From PALSA-911 sp963743035 (GTDB taxonomy: Bacteria > Pseudomonadota > Alphaproteobacteria > Acetobacterales > Acetobacteraceae), in the NCBI GenBank assembly GCA_963743035.1, contig CAVUOB010000001.1:310001-374000 (forward strand): a DNA stretch of 64,000 nucleotides. Direction: 5' to 3'. The notes under the pieces were generated by a model. That model saw only the letters and a program-made list of their open reading frames with translations, was not told the origin of the DNA and did not search any database. Of the stretch, positions 25,856 through 34,723 are shown piece after piece. The position numbers and the translations under genes were made by a program. The first letter of the stretch is position 1; the number at the start of each line of letters is the position of its first letter.

Positions 25856-26993
25856 TCGAGCCTCGCCAGCAATCCGGCCAGCAGCCGTCCGCGGCGGGGC
25901 AGGCTGTCGACCTGGATATGTTCGTTCAGCGTGTGCATGTCCGCGCCCTGCACGCCCAGGCCGTCCAGCGTCGGGATGCCCATCGCGCCGGTGAAATTGC
26001 CGTCCGATCCGCCGCCCGAGCTCTGATGCGGAATGGCGAAGCCCATCGATCGCGCGATGTCGCTGGCCCGTTCCCACAGCGCCATGCCGCGCCCATCGGC
26101 CTCCCATACCGGGCGGGTGACGCCGCGCGTGACCTTGAACGACACGTCGTTGGCAGAGGCGCCGAGCGCCAGCATGGCGGCGACGCCGCGGTCCAGATCC
26201 TCCTGGCGCTTGGCCATCGACAGCGCCTCCCCGGTGCAGGTGGTGGTGACGCAATTGACCCATTGGCCGCCATGGATGACGCCGACCGAGAAGGTGCAGT
26301 CCTCGGTGGTCATGTCCTCGATCTCGATCAGCTTGCGCGCCATCTCGCGGATCGCCGAGCGCCCTTCGGCCAGGCGCGCGCCGGCATGGCTCGGGCGTCC
26401 GGTGGCTTCCAGGTTGAAGCGGGCGATGGCGTAGCGCCCGGTGACCACGCCGCCATCTGGGCGGGCCGGCTCGGGCACCAGCACGTATTTATGCCGCGCC
26501 GCCTCCGCCTCGATCAGGTCGCGGGTCGACGGGCTGCCGATCTCCTCGTCGGAGGTCAGCAGATAGGTGATCGGCAGTTTCGTGGCGATGTGGGCGCGGG
26601 CGAGCTGGCGGATGGCCTCGAGGGCGATGTAGTTGCCGCCCTTCATGTCGCAGATGCCGGGGCCCCAGTGCGATGTTGCCCTCGCGGCGGAACGGCAGTT
26701 TTTCCAGCGTGCCGATCGGGTGCACGGTGTCCATGTGGCCCATGACCAGGATACCCGGCTGGTTCGGCCCTTGTCCGCATTGCGTGCGGGAAGGTCGCGC
26801 GCACGCAGTCGCCGAGGCCCATGCGCCCGGCGATGCGCTCGATCCGCGCGCCGGCGAGGATCAGGTCGCGGGAAGCGAGGTCCATGACACGGTTGACCGC
26901 GGCGGCATCGAAGGTCGGGCTTTCGCATTCCACCCAGGGCCGCAGGCCCGCCAGCATCGCGTCGGCATCGAAGGGCAGGGCGGTCGGATCCAT
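25852..26993 (-). pseudogene. M20-family metallopeptidase (CPG2-like), two frameshifts
   Basis: An M20 peptidase of the glutamate carboxypeptidase type, readable in three successive frames. The N-terminus (MDPTALPFDADAMLAGLRPW, WVECESPTFD) starts at 26993. Homology moves one frame near 26770 into PGILVMGHMDTVHPIGTLEK, then again near 26665 into GPGICDMKGGNYIALEAIRQ and continues to the stop with LTSDEEIGS, PSHAGARLAEGRSAIREMAR and the SSGGGSDGNFTG metal region. Each break equals one extra base. Metal ligands and the whole length are present. Either the gene is newly broken or the sequence has two base errors within 120 bases. Confidence 0.88.
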
Positions 26994-27008
26994 GGTGGCA
27001 ATTCCTTC

Positions 27009-27049
27009 TTACAGCCCCAGACTTACGGCCACAGACTTACAGCCCCAGA
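27009..27049. repeat. 14-bp tandem repeat x3 at the 3' end of the second livF
   Basis: Units ttacagccccagac (27009-27022), ttacggccacagac (27023-27036) and ttacagccccaga (27037-27049) follow head to tail. The third forms the end of livF, and its tta is the reversed TAA stop. The extra copies repeat the stop downstream in the other two frames, as in the 13-base array behind the first livF at 2765-2803. The unit sequence is nearly the same in both places. Confidence 0.95.
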
Positions 27050-27756
27050 TAGGCTGCCTTCAGCCGTGGGTCGTCGGCCAGCGCCGCCGCCTCGCCGGAG
27101 AGTGCCACAGCGCCGTGCTCGATCACATAGGCCCGTCCGGCGATGGCGAGCGATTGCACCACGTTCTGCTCGACCAGCAGGATCGACAGGCCCTGGCCGT
27201 GCAGGCGCTGGATCAGCGCGAACAATTCCTCGGTCAGCAGCGGCGACAGGCCGAGCGAGGGCTCGTCCAGCACCAGCAGCCGCGGCAGCCCCATCATGCC
27301 GCGCCCGATCGCCAGCATCTGCTGCTCGCCGCCGCTCATGGAGCCGGCATGCTGGCCCTGGCGCTCGGCCAGGCGGGGGAAGGTGTCCAGCACGCGGGCC
27401 AGGCTCTGCGCCCGTTCCGCCCGGCCGCGGGCATAGGCGCCGAGCAGCAGGTTCTCCCGCACCGACAGGTTGGGAAAGATCTTCCGGCCCTCGGGCACAT
27501 GGATCAGCCCGGCGCGGACGATGTCGGCATGGTTCATCGCCGTGATGTCGGCGCCGGCGAAGCGGATGCTGCCGGCGCGGGCGCGGATCAGGCCGGACAG
27601 CGCGCGGTTCAGCGTGGTCTTGCCGACGCCGTTGGCGCCGAGCACGGCAACGATCTCGCCCTCGGCCACGCTGATGTCCACGCCGTGCAGCACCTGGAAC
27701 GGGCCATAGCCGGCGGAAAGGCCGCGCACCTCGAGCAAGGGCGTTTGGGATGTCAT
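27037..27756 (-). CDS. livF: branched-chain-type ABC transporter ATP-binding protein LivF (second system)
   Basis: A 239-residue ATPase. Walker A is GANGVGKTT (~39-47), Q-loop near LIHVPEGRKIFPNLSVREN, signature MSGGEQQMLAIGRGM, Walker B LLVLDEPSLGLSP, and the end is AAYLGL. HVPEGRKIF and the YLGL end identify LivF. Its ATG overlaps the livG stop as ATGA. The operon is livJHMGF, complete with its own binding protein, unlike the first liv cluster. Confidence 0.94.
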   Translation of the reverse strand: MTSQTPLLEVRGLSAGYGPFQVLHGVDISVAEGEIVAVLGANGVGKTTLNRALSGLIRARAGSIRFAGADITAMNHADIVRAGLIHVPEGRKIFPNLSVRENLLLGAYARGRAERAQSLARVLDTFPRLAERQGQHAGSMSGGEQQMLAIGRGMMGLPRLLVLDEPSLGLSPLLTEELFALIQRLHGQGLSILLVEQNVVQSLAIAGRAYVIEHGAVALSGEAAALADDPRLKAAYLGL

Positions 27757-28520
27757 TGGTGGGCGCCTCGCGCTTCGCTGCCGGCGCTGCCAGCACCCGC
27801 CAGCCGCGCCGCCGCGCCATGGCCGAGATAGGCCTCGATCACCCGCGGGTCGGCGGCGATCTGCTGCGCCGTGCCGGTGGCGATCAGCGCGCCCTCGGCC
27901 AGCACATAGACATGCTCGGCCAGCGCGGCGACCGCCTGCATGATGTGCTCGATCAGCAGGATGGTGACGCCGCCGGCGCGGACATCGCGGATCAGGGCGA
28001 CGATCTCGTTCACCTCCGAAGGGTTCAGCCCGGCCATCACCTCGTCGAGCAGCAGCAGCCGCGGCCCGGTGGCCAGCGCGCGGGCGACCTCCAGCCGCTT
28101 GCGCCCGGAAACGGTCAGCGCCCCAGCGGTGCGGTCCAGCATCGGGCCGAGGCCGAGTCGGCTGCCGATCTCGCGCGCCTTAGCCGTGGCGATCTCGGGA
28201 TCGGCGGTGCGCAGGAAGGCGCCGACGCGGATGTTCTCCATCACCGACAGCCCGGCGAAGGGCTGGGTGATCTGGAACGTCCGCACCATCCCGGCGGTGG
28301 CGACCCGGTCCGGGCGCCAGCCGGTGATGTCCTGGCCCTCGAAGCGCACGCTGCCGGCATCCGGCCGGATGAAGCCGGCGATCATGGCGAAGCTGGTGGT
28401 CTTGCCGGCGCCGTTCGGACCGATCAGCGCGGTGATCGAGCCGGCCGGCACATCGAGGTCGACGGATTTGACCGCCGCCAGGCCGCCGAAGCTCTTGGCC
28501 AGTCCCCTTACCTCAAGCAT
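27753..28520 (-). CDS. livG: branched-chain-type ABC transporter ATP-binding protein LivG (second system)
   Basis: A 255-residue ATPase. Walker A GPNGAGKTT sits near residue 36; the LivG-specific MVRTFQITQPFAGLSVMENI follows; the signature is ALTVSGRKRLEVARAL and Walker B is LLLLDEVMAGLNPSEV. A ~15-residue Ala/Gly-rich tail follows the usual IEAYLGHG end. It overlaps livM by eight bases and livF by four. Confidence 0.94.
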   Translation of the reverse strand: MLEVRGLAKSFGGLAAVKSVDLDVPAGSITALIGPNGAGKTTSFAMIAGFIRPDAGSVRFEGQDITGWRPDRVATAGMVRTFQITQPFAGLSVMENIRVGAFLRTADPEIATAKAREIGSRLGLGPMLDRTAGALTVSGRKRLEVARALATGPRLLLLDEVMAGLNPSEVNEIVALIRDVRAGGVTILLIEHIMQAVAALAEHVYVLAEGALIATGTAQQIAADPRVIEAYLGHGAAARLAGAGSAGSEARGAHQ

Positions 28521-29454
28521 GAGGCGCCGCCTTCAGCCTGGGCCGCAATCCGGCGATGCCGCCGGGCAGGAAGGCGATGATCGCCAGCAGCACCACGCCG
28601 TACAGCATCGGCGCGATGCCCGGCGTGTCGATCAGCGCGCGCGACGTATCCTCGATGATGTGCAGCACGATGGCGCCGAGCACCGGGCCCCAGACCGTGC
28701 CGGCGCCGCCGATCATCACCACCAGCAGCATCTCCACGCTGCGCTCCACGCCGAAGGCGATGGAGGGATCCACATACAGAAAGGTCTGGGCATAGAGCAC
28801 GCCGCCGGTGGCGGTGATCGCGCCGGACAGCGCCAAAGCCTGCGTCTTGGTGCGCACCAGATCGATGCCCAGCGCGGCGGCCGCGTCCTCGTTCTCGCGC
28901 AGCGCCACCAGCCTGGCGCCGAAGCGCGACCGGCGCAGCCAGAACGCCACCGCCATGGCGATGGACAGCAGCACCAGCGCCACCAGATAGCTCGCGCGCC
29001 GGTCGGTGAACTGGAAATTGGCCAGGCCCGGCTGCAGCGGGATCAGGATGCCGAGCCCGCCATGGGTGATGCCGGCGGAATTGGCGAGGATGCGGAACAC
29101 CTCGGAAAACGCCAGCGTGACCAGGGCGAAATAGCTGCCGCGCAGCCCGGCGCGGAAGGCGGCGAGGCCGATGCCGGCGCCGACCGCGGCGCCGAGCAGG
29201 GCGGAGACCGGCAGCCCGAGCCAGGGATTGATGCCCCAGCGCGTCTGCAGGATCGCGGCGGTATAGGCGCCCACCCCGAAGAACACCGCATGGCCGAAGC
29301 TGGTCAGCCCGCCGAAGCCGCCGGAGATGTTCCAGCCCTGGCCGATCAGCGCCGAGAACACCGTCAGCATCGCCAGGTTGACCAGGAACTGCGACGGCAG
29401 CGCCAGCGGGGCCAGAGCTACCAGCAGGATCAGGAACGGCAGGGCGCGCTTCAT
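28513..29454 (-). CDS. livM: branched-chain-type ABC transporter permease LivM (second system)
   Basis: A 313-residue multi-helix permease with the LivM marks ISGGFGGLTSFGHAVFFGVG near residue 50, YFALVTLAFSEVFRI near 130, and the cytoplasmic loop ALRENEDAAAALGID near 210, followed by the MIGGAGTVWGPVLGA helix. It is preceded by livH with an ATGA overlap. Confidence 0.94.
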   Translation of the reverse strand: MKRALPFLILLVALAPLALPSQFLVNLAMLTVFSALIGQGWNISGGFGGLTSFGHAVFFGVGAYTAAILQTRWGINPWLGLPVSALLGAAVGAGIGLAAFRAGLRGSYFALVTLAFSEVFRILANSAGITHGGLGILIPLQPGLANFQFTDRRASYLVALVLLSIAMAVAFWLRRSRFGARLVALRENEDAAAALGIDLVRTKTQALALSGAITATGGVLYAQTFLYVDPSIAFGVERSVEMLLVVMIGGAGTVWGPVLGAIVLHIIEDTSRALIDTPGIAPMLYGVVLLAIIAFLPGGIAGLRPRLKAAPHA

Positions 29455-30323
29455 CGTGCCGCTCCGAACAGCCCGGTGGGGCGCAGCAGCAGCACGCCGA
29501 TGAACACGATGGATATGCCGATCGGGCCGAGCGACTCGCCCAGGAACAGCCCGCCCAGGCTTTCGGTGACGCCGATGATCAGCCCGCCCACCACCGCGCC
29601 CGGAAAGCTGCCCATGCCGCCGAGCACGACGATGGTGAAGGATACCAGCACGAACACGTTGCCCACCTGCGGCGAGACATAGAAGGTCGGCAGCAGCAGG
29701 CAGGCGGCCGCCCCCAGGCAGGCGACGCCGATGCCGTAGGACAGCGCGAAGACCCGCTCCGGCCGGATGCCCACCAGCCGCGCGCCGTCAGGCTCGCGCG
29801 CCACCGCGCGGATCGCCCTTCCGGTATCGGTGCGCGCCATGAAGGCCCAGAGCAGCACCGCCAGCACCAGCGCCACGCCAAACGAGATCACCCGCGGCAC
29901 CGACAGCAGCAGCGGCCCCGCCTCGATCATCGCGAAGGAATACGGCGTCTCGATGCTCCGCGTATCGCCGGTGAAGACCACCAGCGCCAGGTTGTCCAGC
30001 ACGATGGCGATGCCGAGCGTGGCCAGCAGGATGGCGCGGTCCTCGCCGCGGGAGATGCGCCCGATCACGCCGCCATACAGCGCCCAGCCCAGCACGAACA
30101 TCACCGCGGCCAGGATCGGCACCGCCAGGTACGGGTCCAGGCCGGAATAGGCGACCAGCAGCCAGGCGCCGTACATCGCCAGCATCAGCAGGCTGCCATG
30201 GGCGAAGTTGACGATGTGCAGCACGCCGTAGATCAGCGTCAGGCCCAGCGCGATCAGCGCGTAGACGCCGCCGGTCAACACGCCGTTGACCAGCGCCGGC
30301 AGGATGATGTCCAGCGGCGGCAA
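29451..30323 (-). CDS. livH: branched-chain-type ABC transporter permease LivH (second system)
   Basis: A 290-residue permease with the LivH hallmark LTLIYGVLHIVNFAHGS (27-44), the SRGEDRAILLATLGIAI region and VLGGMGSFPGAVVGGLIIG. Translation seems to start at TTG 30323, six bases after the livJ stop; no ATG or GTG fits the family N-terminus better. Cotranscription with livJ is likely. Confidence 0.93.
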   Translation of the reverse strand: MPPLDIILPALVNGVLTGGVYALIALGLTLIYGVLHIVNFAHGSLLMLAMYGAWLLVAYSGLDPYLAVPILAAVMFVLGWALYGGVIGRISRGEDRAILLATLGIAIVLDNLALVVFTGDTRSIETPYSFAMIEAGPLLLSVPRVISFGVALVLAVLLWAFMARTDTGRAIRAVAREPDGARLVGIRPERVFALSYGIGVACLGAAACLLLPTFYVSPQVGNVFVLVSFTIVVLGGMGSFPGAVVGGLIIGVTESLGGLFLGESLGPIGISIVFIGVLLLRPTGLFGAAR

Positions 30324-30329
30324 AGCCGG

Positions 30330-31550
30330 TCAGGCTTTCGGCCGCGGGTACACCGGCTTGGCGTCGGCGAATTGCTCGGGCCAGACCACCTTCATGTCGC
30401 CGCCCATGATCTGCAGCGCGACGCAATGCGCGCCCTGGTTCTGGCCGTTGATCATCTTCGTCGGGCCATAGGGCATGAAATGATCGCTGAAGGTGCTGGC
30501 CGCCAGCGCCTCGATGGTCTTGTCCTTGTCCGTGCCGCCGGCCCGTTCCCAGCCATCGGCCAGGAACTTCACCGCGAAATAGCCGAGCAGCATCTCCCAG
30601 GTGAAGGTGTTGCCGCTGTCCTCCACGCGCTTGCGATAGGCCAGCGCCGCGGGATTGCGCGGATTGTACCACTGGTTGAAGTCCATCATGTTCTCGGCGA
30701 CGCTCGGCGCTTCCTTGGCGAATTTCAGGTTGAAGCCGCCGCCGAGCATCGAATACATCGCCACCAGATCGACCCGCTGCTGCACCAGCGTGCGCGCCAG
30801 CAGCACGTATTCGTTCTGGTAGTTCGACATCATCACGATATCCGGCTTCTCCGCCTTGATGCGCAGCGCGATGTTGGAGAAATCGCGCGTCGGCGTGGCG
30901 TGCGGAATGGTCGCCAGCACGGTCAGGCCGATCGTCGGCAGCTTCTCGCTCAAAAGCCTGGCCGCGCCGGTGCCGAAATCGCTGTCCTCGTGCACGATGA
31001 TCACGGTCTTGGCGGGCGAGCCGGCGGCCTTGTTGATCGCGTCCAGCGTGGCCAGCCCGTCATTGGTGGCCGAGGAGGCGTTCGGGAACAGGCGGAACAC
31101 GTTCTTCAGCCCGCGCGTGGTCAGGCTGTCGGTGATGCCGCTGTCGATGGAGAAGGGCAGGTTGTATTTCGCCGCCGTCTGCGTGGCGGCGAGGCCGAGC
31201 GTGCTGGAGAAGCAGCCGGTGAAGCCCGCCACGCCGGCCTCCGCCATCTGGTCCACCAGGCTGGAGGCGATTTCGGCGCGGCCCTGGGCATCGCCGAGCA
31301 CCGGCTCGATCTTCGCCCCGCTCATGGATTTGATGCCGCCGGCGGCGTTGATGTCCTCGATCGCGAACTGCCCGCCCTTGCGGCACTGCGAACCGGAGAA
31401 CGCCAGCGCCCCGGTGACCGGGTGGATCATGCCGAGCTTTATGCTCGCCGGCTGGGCACGCAGGATGCCGGGCATGGCGAGCGTGGCGAGCCCTGCCGCA
31501 CTCCCGGCGATCGCGCCACGGCGGGTCAGGCGGAAGGGACGGTCGATCAT
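30330..31550 (-). CDS. Liv-type ABC transporter substrate-binding protein
   Basis: A 406-residue periplasmic binding protein of the Leu/Ile/Val-binding class (type I fold), with a twin-arginine-like leader (RLTRRGAIAGSAAGLATLAM, cleavage near LRA-QP). Family features: LGMIHPVTGALAFSGSQCRK, the QFAIEDINAAGG helix, AGVAGFTGCFSSTLGLAA, and the late WEMLLGYFAVKFLADGWERA. Branched-chain binding proteins of this class also bind amides, urea and aromatic acids. The downstream amidohydrolases make an amide or N-acyl amino acid plausible. ATG 31550 has gggaga upstream. Confidence 0.9.
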   Translation of the reverse strand: MIDRPFRLTRRGAIAGSAAGLATLAMPGILRAQPASIKLGMIHPVTGALAFSGSQCRKGGQFAIEDINAAGGIKSMSGAKIEPVLGDAQGRAEIASSLVDQMAEAGVAGFTGCFSSTLGLAATQTAAKYNLPFSIDSGITDSLTTRGLKNVFRLFPNASSATNDGLATLDAINKAAGSPAKTVIIVHEDSDFGTGAARLLSEKLPTIGLTVLATIPHATPTRDFSNIALRIKAEKPDIVMMSNYQNEYVLLARTLVQQRVDLVAMYSMLGGGFNLKFAKEAPSVAENMMDFNQWYNPRNPAALAYRKRVEDSGNTFTWEMLLGYFAVKFLADGWERAGGTDKDKTIEALAASTFSDHFMPYGPTKMINGQNQGAHCVALQIMGGDMKVVWPEQFADAKPVYPRPKA

Positions 31551-31744
31551 GCGAGTCTCCCGATGCGGTAGGATGGTGTGTATTGTTAAGCCACTAGGCG
31601 GTGCCCGAATTTTCTACAAGGGCGATTTTCTGCACGTGTTTTATCCAAATCGCAGCGCACGGGCTCGCTTGCCGGCGGGGCACCGGCGTGTCACGGTCCC
31701 GTCTTCATTCGGACCCAACATCGGATCTCGGGGAACGGCGTGAG

Positions 31745-32815
31745 ATGAGCCAGAATGCGCAGGCGGCCGGCAGGATGCGGTTCGGCGCGGCGATGGACCG
31801 GCTGCAGGTCCTGGCGCCCGGCCTGGCCATATGCGTGGCGATCGCGGTGGCCGCCTATGTCGCGGCCGCCTATTCGCCGCTGATCGGCGCGCCGATCTTC
31901 GCCATCGCCATCGGGGTGGCGGCTGCCAACCTCTCGGGCGGCACCAGGCTGGCCGGCCAGCTCAAGGTGAAGGAGATCAGCGGCTCGGCGCTGCGCCTCG
32001 GCATCATCCTGCTCGGCGCGACGCTGAACCTCAAGGACGTGGCGCAGACCGGCCTGTCCTCGCTGTCGCTGCTGGCGGTGACCATCGGGCTCGGCTTCGC
32101 GGTGGCGCTGATCCTCGGGCTGGCGATGGGCGTGCAATGGCGCATGCGCCTGCTGATCGGCATGGGCACGGTGATCTGCGGCGGCTCGGCGATCGCGGCC
32201 CTGGCGCCGGTGATCCGCGCCAAGCCGGAGGAGATCGCCTATTCGATCTCGGTCATCTTCCTGTTCAACATGCTGGCGGTGATCATCTTCCCCGGCATCG
32301 GGCACATGATGCATCTGAGCGATGACGGCTTCGGCCTGTGGGCCGGCACCGCGGTGAACGACACCTCCGCCGTGGTGGCGGCCGGCTTCGCCTTCAGCAA
32401 GGCGGCCGGCGCCTATGCCACGATCGTCAAGCTGACGCGCACGACGCTGATCATCCCGCTGCTGCTGATCGTCGGCCTGGCGATGCCGCTGCTGGACCGC
32501 TCGGAGCCGGGCGCGGGCACCACCGGTCCCCGGGTGGGTTTGGGTGCACGCATCAAGAAGGCGGTGCCCTGGTTCATCCTGTGGTTCGTGCTGGCCTCCC
32601 TGATCAACACGCTCGGGCTGCTCGGCGACATGGCGCCGCATATCCAGGTCGTGGCGCGGTTCGTCATGGTGGTGGCGCTGGCGGCGGTCGGGCTGCAGGG
32701 GCATTGGCGCGCCTTCGCCGGCGCCGGCTTCAAGCCGCTGCTGCTCGGCCTCGCCTGCTGGGTGGTGGTGGCGGTATCTAGCCTGGCGGTGCAGGGCTGG
32801 ACCGGCCAGCTTTGA
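31745..32815 (+). CDS. YeiH/UPF0324-family membrane transporter (putative sulfate exporter)
   Basis: A 356-residue protein with about ten helices, family PF03601 (YeiH/YadS). The hallmark regions are LRLGIILLGATLNLKDVAQT, GMGTVICGGSAIAALAPVI, FGLWAGTAVNDTSAVVAAGF and RFVMVVALAAVGLQG. Some relatives encoded in taurine and sulfolactate gene clusters are proposed to export sulfate, so here it may relieve sulfite/sulfate produced by the monooxygenases of this window. Start ATG 31745 follows ggggaacggcgtgag. It is divergent from the Liv operon. Substrate unproven. Confidence 0.88.
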   Translation: MSQNAQAAGRMRFGAAMDRLQVLAPGLAICVAIAVAAYVAAAYSPLIGAPIFAIAIGVAAANLSGGTRLAGQLKVKEISGSALRLGIILLGATLNLKDVAQTGLSSLSLLAVTIGLGFAVALILGLAMGVQWRMRLLIGMGTVICGGSAIAALAPVIRAKPEEIAYSISVIFLFNMLAVIIFPGIGHMMHLSDDGFGLWAGTAVNDTSAVVAAGFAFSKAAGAYATIVKLTRTTLIIPLLLIVGLAMPLLDRSEPGAGTTGPRVGLGARIKKAVPWFILWFVLASLINTLGLLGDMAPHIQVVARFVMVVALAAVGLQGHWRAFAGAGFKPLLLGLACWVVVAVSSLAVQGWTGQL

Positions 32816-32864
32816 GATAGGGCCTTTCCGGCCGCCGCCGCGGCCTGATTTGTCGGATGGTTCC

Positions 32865-33915
32865 ATGCTCCGGACCGGAATCCTCCTCGCTTTGCTCTCC
32901 GCCGCCCTGTTCGGCGCCAGCACCCCGCTGGCCAAGCTGCTGCTGGGCGCGGTCGATCCCTGGATGATGGCCGGGCTGCTGTATCTCGGCGCCGGCATCG
33001 GCCTCGCCGCGATCCATCTCTCCCGCCAGGTCCTGCGGCTGCCGGCCATCGAGGCGTCATTGCGCCGTTCCGACCTGCCCTGGCTGGCGCTGGTGATCCT
33101 GGCCGGCGGCATATTCGGCCCGCTGCTGCTGATGTTCGGACTGAGCCGCACGCAGGCCTCCGGCGCCTCGCTGCTGCTGAACCTCGAAGGCCTGGCCAGC
33201 ATGGGCATCGCCTGGGTGGTGTTCCGGGAAAACGTGGACCGCCGCCTGCTGCTCGGCGCCGGCGCGATCCTGGCCGGCGCGGTGCTGCTGTCCTGGCAGG
33301 GCCAGGCATCCTTCCGCTGGGGCGCGGTGCTGATCGCCGCCGCCTGCCTGTGCTGGGGGATCGACAACAACCTGACGCGCCGGCTGTCCTCGGCCGATCC
33401 GGTGCAGATCGCCATGCTCAAGGGTCTGGTCGCCGGCGCGGTCAATTTTTCGCTCGCCCAGGTCCATGGCGCGGCGCTGCCGGGCGCGGGGACCATCCTG
33501 GCCGCCGGCGCGGTCGGCTTCCTCGGCTACGGCGTTAGCCTGGCGCTGTTCGTGCTCGGCCTGCGCCATCTCGGCACCGCCCGCACCGGGGCTTATTTCT
33601 CCCTCGCGCCCTTCGTCGGCGCCGTGCTTGCGGTGCTCTTGCTGGGGGAGCCGCTATCGGCGCGTTTGCTCCTCGCCGGCGGCCTGATGGGGCTGGGATT
33701 ATGGCTGCATCTGTCGGAGCGGCATGACCACGAGCATGTCCACGAGGCGCTGGAACACGAGCACCGCCACACCCACGAGGCGCATCACCAGCACGCGCAC
33801 GCGCCCGGACGCGCCGCCCGGGGAGCCGCACACGCACTGGCACCGACATGCTCCCCTGGTGCATCGCCACCCGCATTATCCCGATCTGCACCATCGACAC
33901 GGTCACGCCAACTGA
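32865..33915 (+). CDS. DMT/EamA-family transporter with His-rich tail, frameshift in the tail
   Basis: An EamA-type exporter with ten helices in two repeats (about 285 residues to LGLWLHLSERHD) followed by a cytoplasmic metal-binding-like tail: EHVHEALEHEHRHTHEAHHQ and, one frame over, EPHTHWHRHAPLVHRHPHYP and DLHHRHGHAN. The switch near 33800-33815, in a GC-rich run, equals one extra base. The unshifted frame loses the His pattern and would run on for ~180 residues antisense to the next gene. I place the true end at 33915. The transport core is intact. His-rich tails suggest a link to Ni, Co or Zn. Confidence 0.8.
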
Positions 33916-33919
33916 AGGC

Positions 33920-34723
33920 TTACGCGGCCTGCCGGCGTGATCTCCGACCGGCAAGAACGAGTCCGAGGACGCCCAGGCCAAGCAACGGGGCGCTCGCCGG
34001 CTCGGGGACCGGCGTGCCGATGGCCGTTGTTTCGCAGCCGCCCGTGTCGATGGACACGATATTCGTGTCCAGGGTCACCGCGCCGTTGCGTGCCAGGGCC
34101 CGCCCGCACTCGATGGTCGCGCCGGTGACCAGGGTGATGCTGCTGAGCGCCAGAATATTTCCGGCGAATGCCGTGCCGGAGCCCAGGGTGGCGGAGCTGC
34201 CGACCTGCCAGAAGACGCTGTCGCCTGCGCCGCCATTGGCAAAAACGACCGACGAATGGCTGGCGGTTGTCAGGGTGCTGCCGATCTGGAACAGAAACAC
34301 CGCGTTCGGATCGCCCAGCGCGTCGAGCGTGAGTGTCCCGGTCAACTGTGCCGATGAGGCAAAGCTGTACACGCCCGGCGTGAGGGTCAGACCGCCGAGA
34401 TCCACGCCGGTCAGGTCGATCCCACCCAACTCGCCCGCGGCGAAGTTATAGGCCGTGGTCAGGTCGCTCTGGGCCTGCAGTGCCACGGCATCCGTCGCAT
34501 GAACCGTGCCGCCGCTCACGAGCCCTGGCGGAAAGCCGGTAACCGCGCTGCCCGGCGAGAGCCCGAGATCCCCATGGATGGTTGTGGGGCCGGAATTGGT
34601 CACGGTCGATCCGGCGAGAATGGCAAAGGAATCCGCTGTTCCGAGGTCGACGTTGATCGCACCGGCATGCGCGCTCACGGCCCATAAAGAAATGATCGAT
34701 AAATATAGGGCGGGTATTTTCAT
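33920..34723 (-). CDS. DUF3494 (ice-binding-like) protein with PEP-CTERM anchor
   Basis: A 267-residue exported protein: signal peptide (MKIPALYLSIISLWAVSAHA), then a DUF3494 / ice-binding-protein domain with the family pattern LGTADSFAILAGSTVTNSGP, TIHGDLGLSPGSAVTGFPPG, TLTPGVYSFASSAQLTGTLT, VFLFQIGSTLTTAS and VFWQVGSSATLGSGTAFAGN, and finally a PEP-CTERM signal VPEPASAPLLGLGLVGL-like with RRSRR. DUF3494 forms a beta-solenoid that in some organisms binds ice; many members in non-polar bacteria are likely adhesins. The gene is tail-to-tail with the DMT gene, five bases apart. Confidence 0.9.
   Translation of the reverse strand: MKIPALYLSIISLWAVSAHAGAINVDLGTADSFAILAGSTVTNSGPTTIHGDLGLSPGSAVTGFPPGLVSGGTVHATDAVALQAQSDLTTAYNFAAGELGGIDLTGVDLGGLTLTPGVYSFASSAQLTGTLTLDALGDPNAVFLFQIGSTLTTASHSSVVFANGGAGDSVFWQVGSSATLGSGTAFAGNILALSSITLVTGATIECGRALARNGAVTLDTNIVSIDTGGCETTAIGTPVPEPASAPLLGLGVLGLVLAGRRSRRQAA

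Noticed and set aside
32865..34451. A DMT transporter with a 180-residue C-terminal extension
   Set aside because: The extension is antisense to the DUF3494 gene and loses the His pattern that continues in the adjacent frame, so a frameshift explains it.
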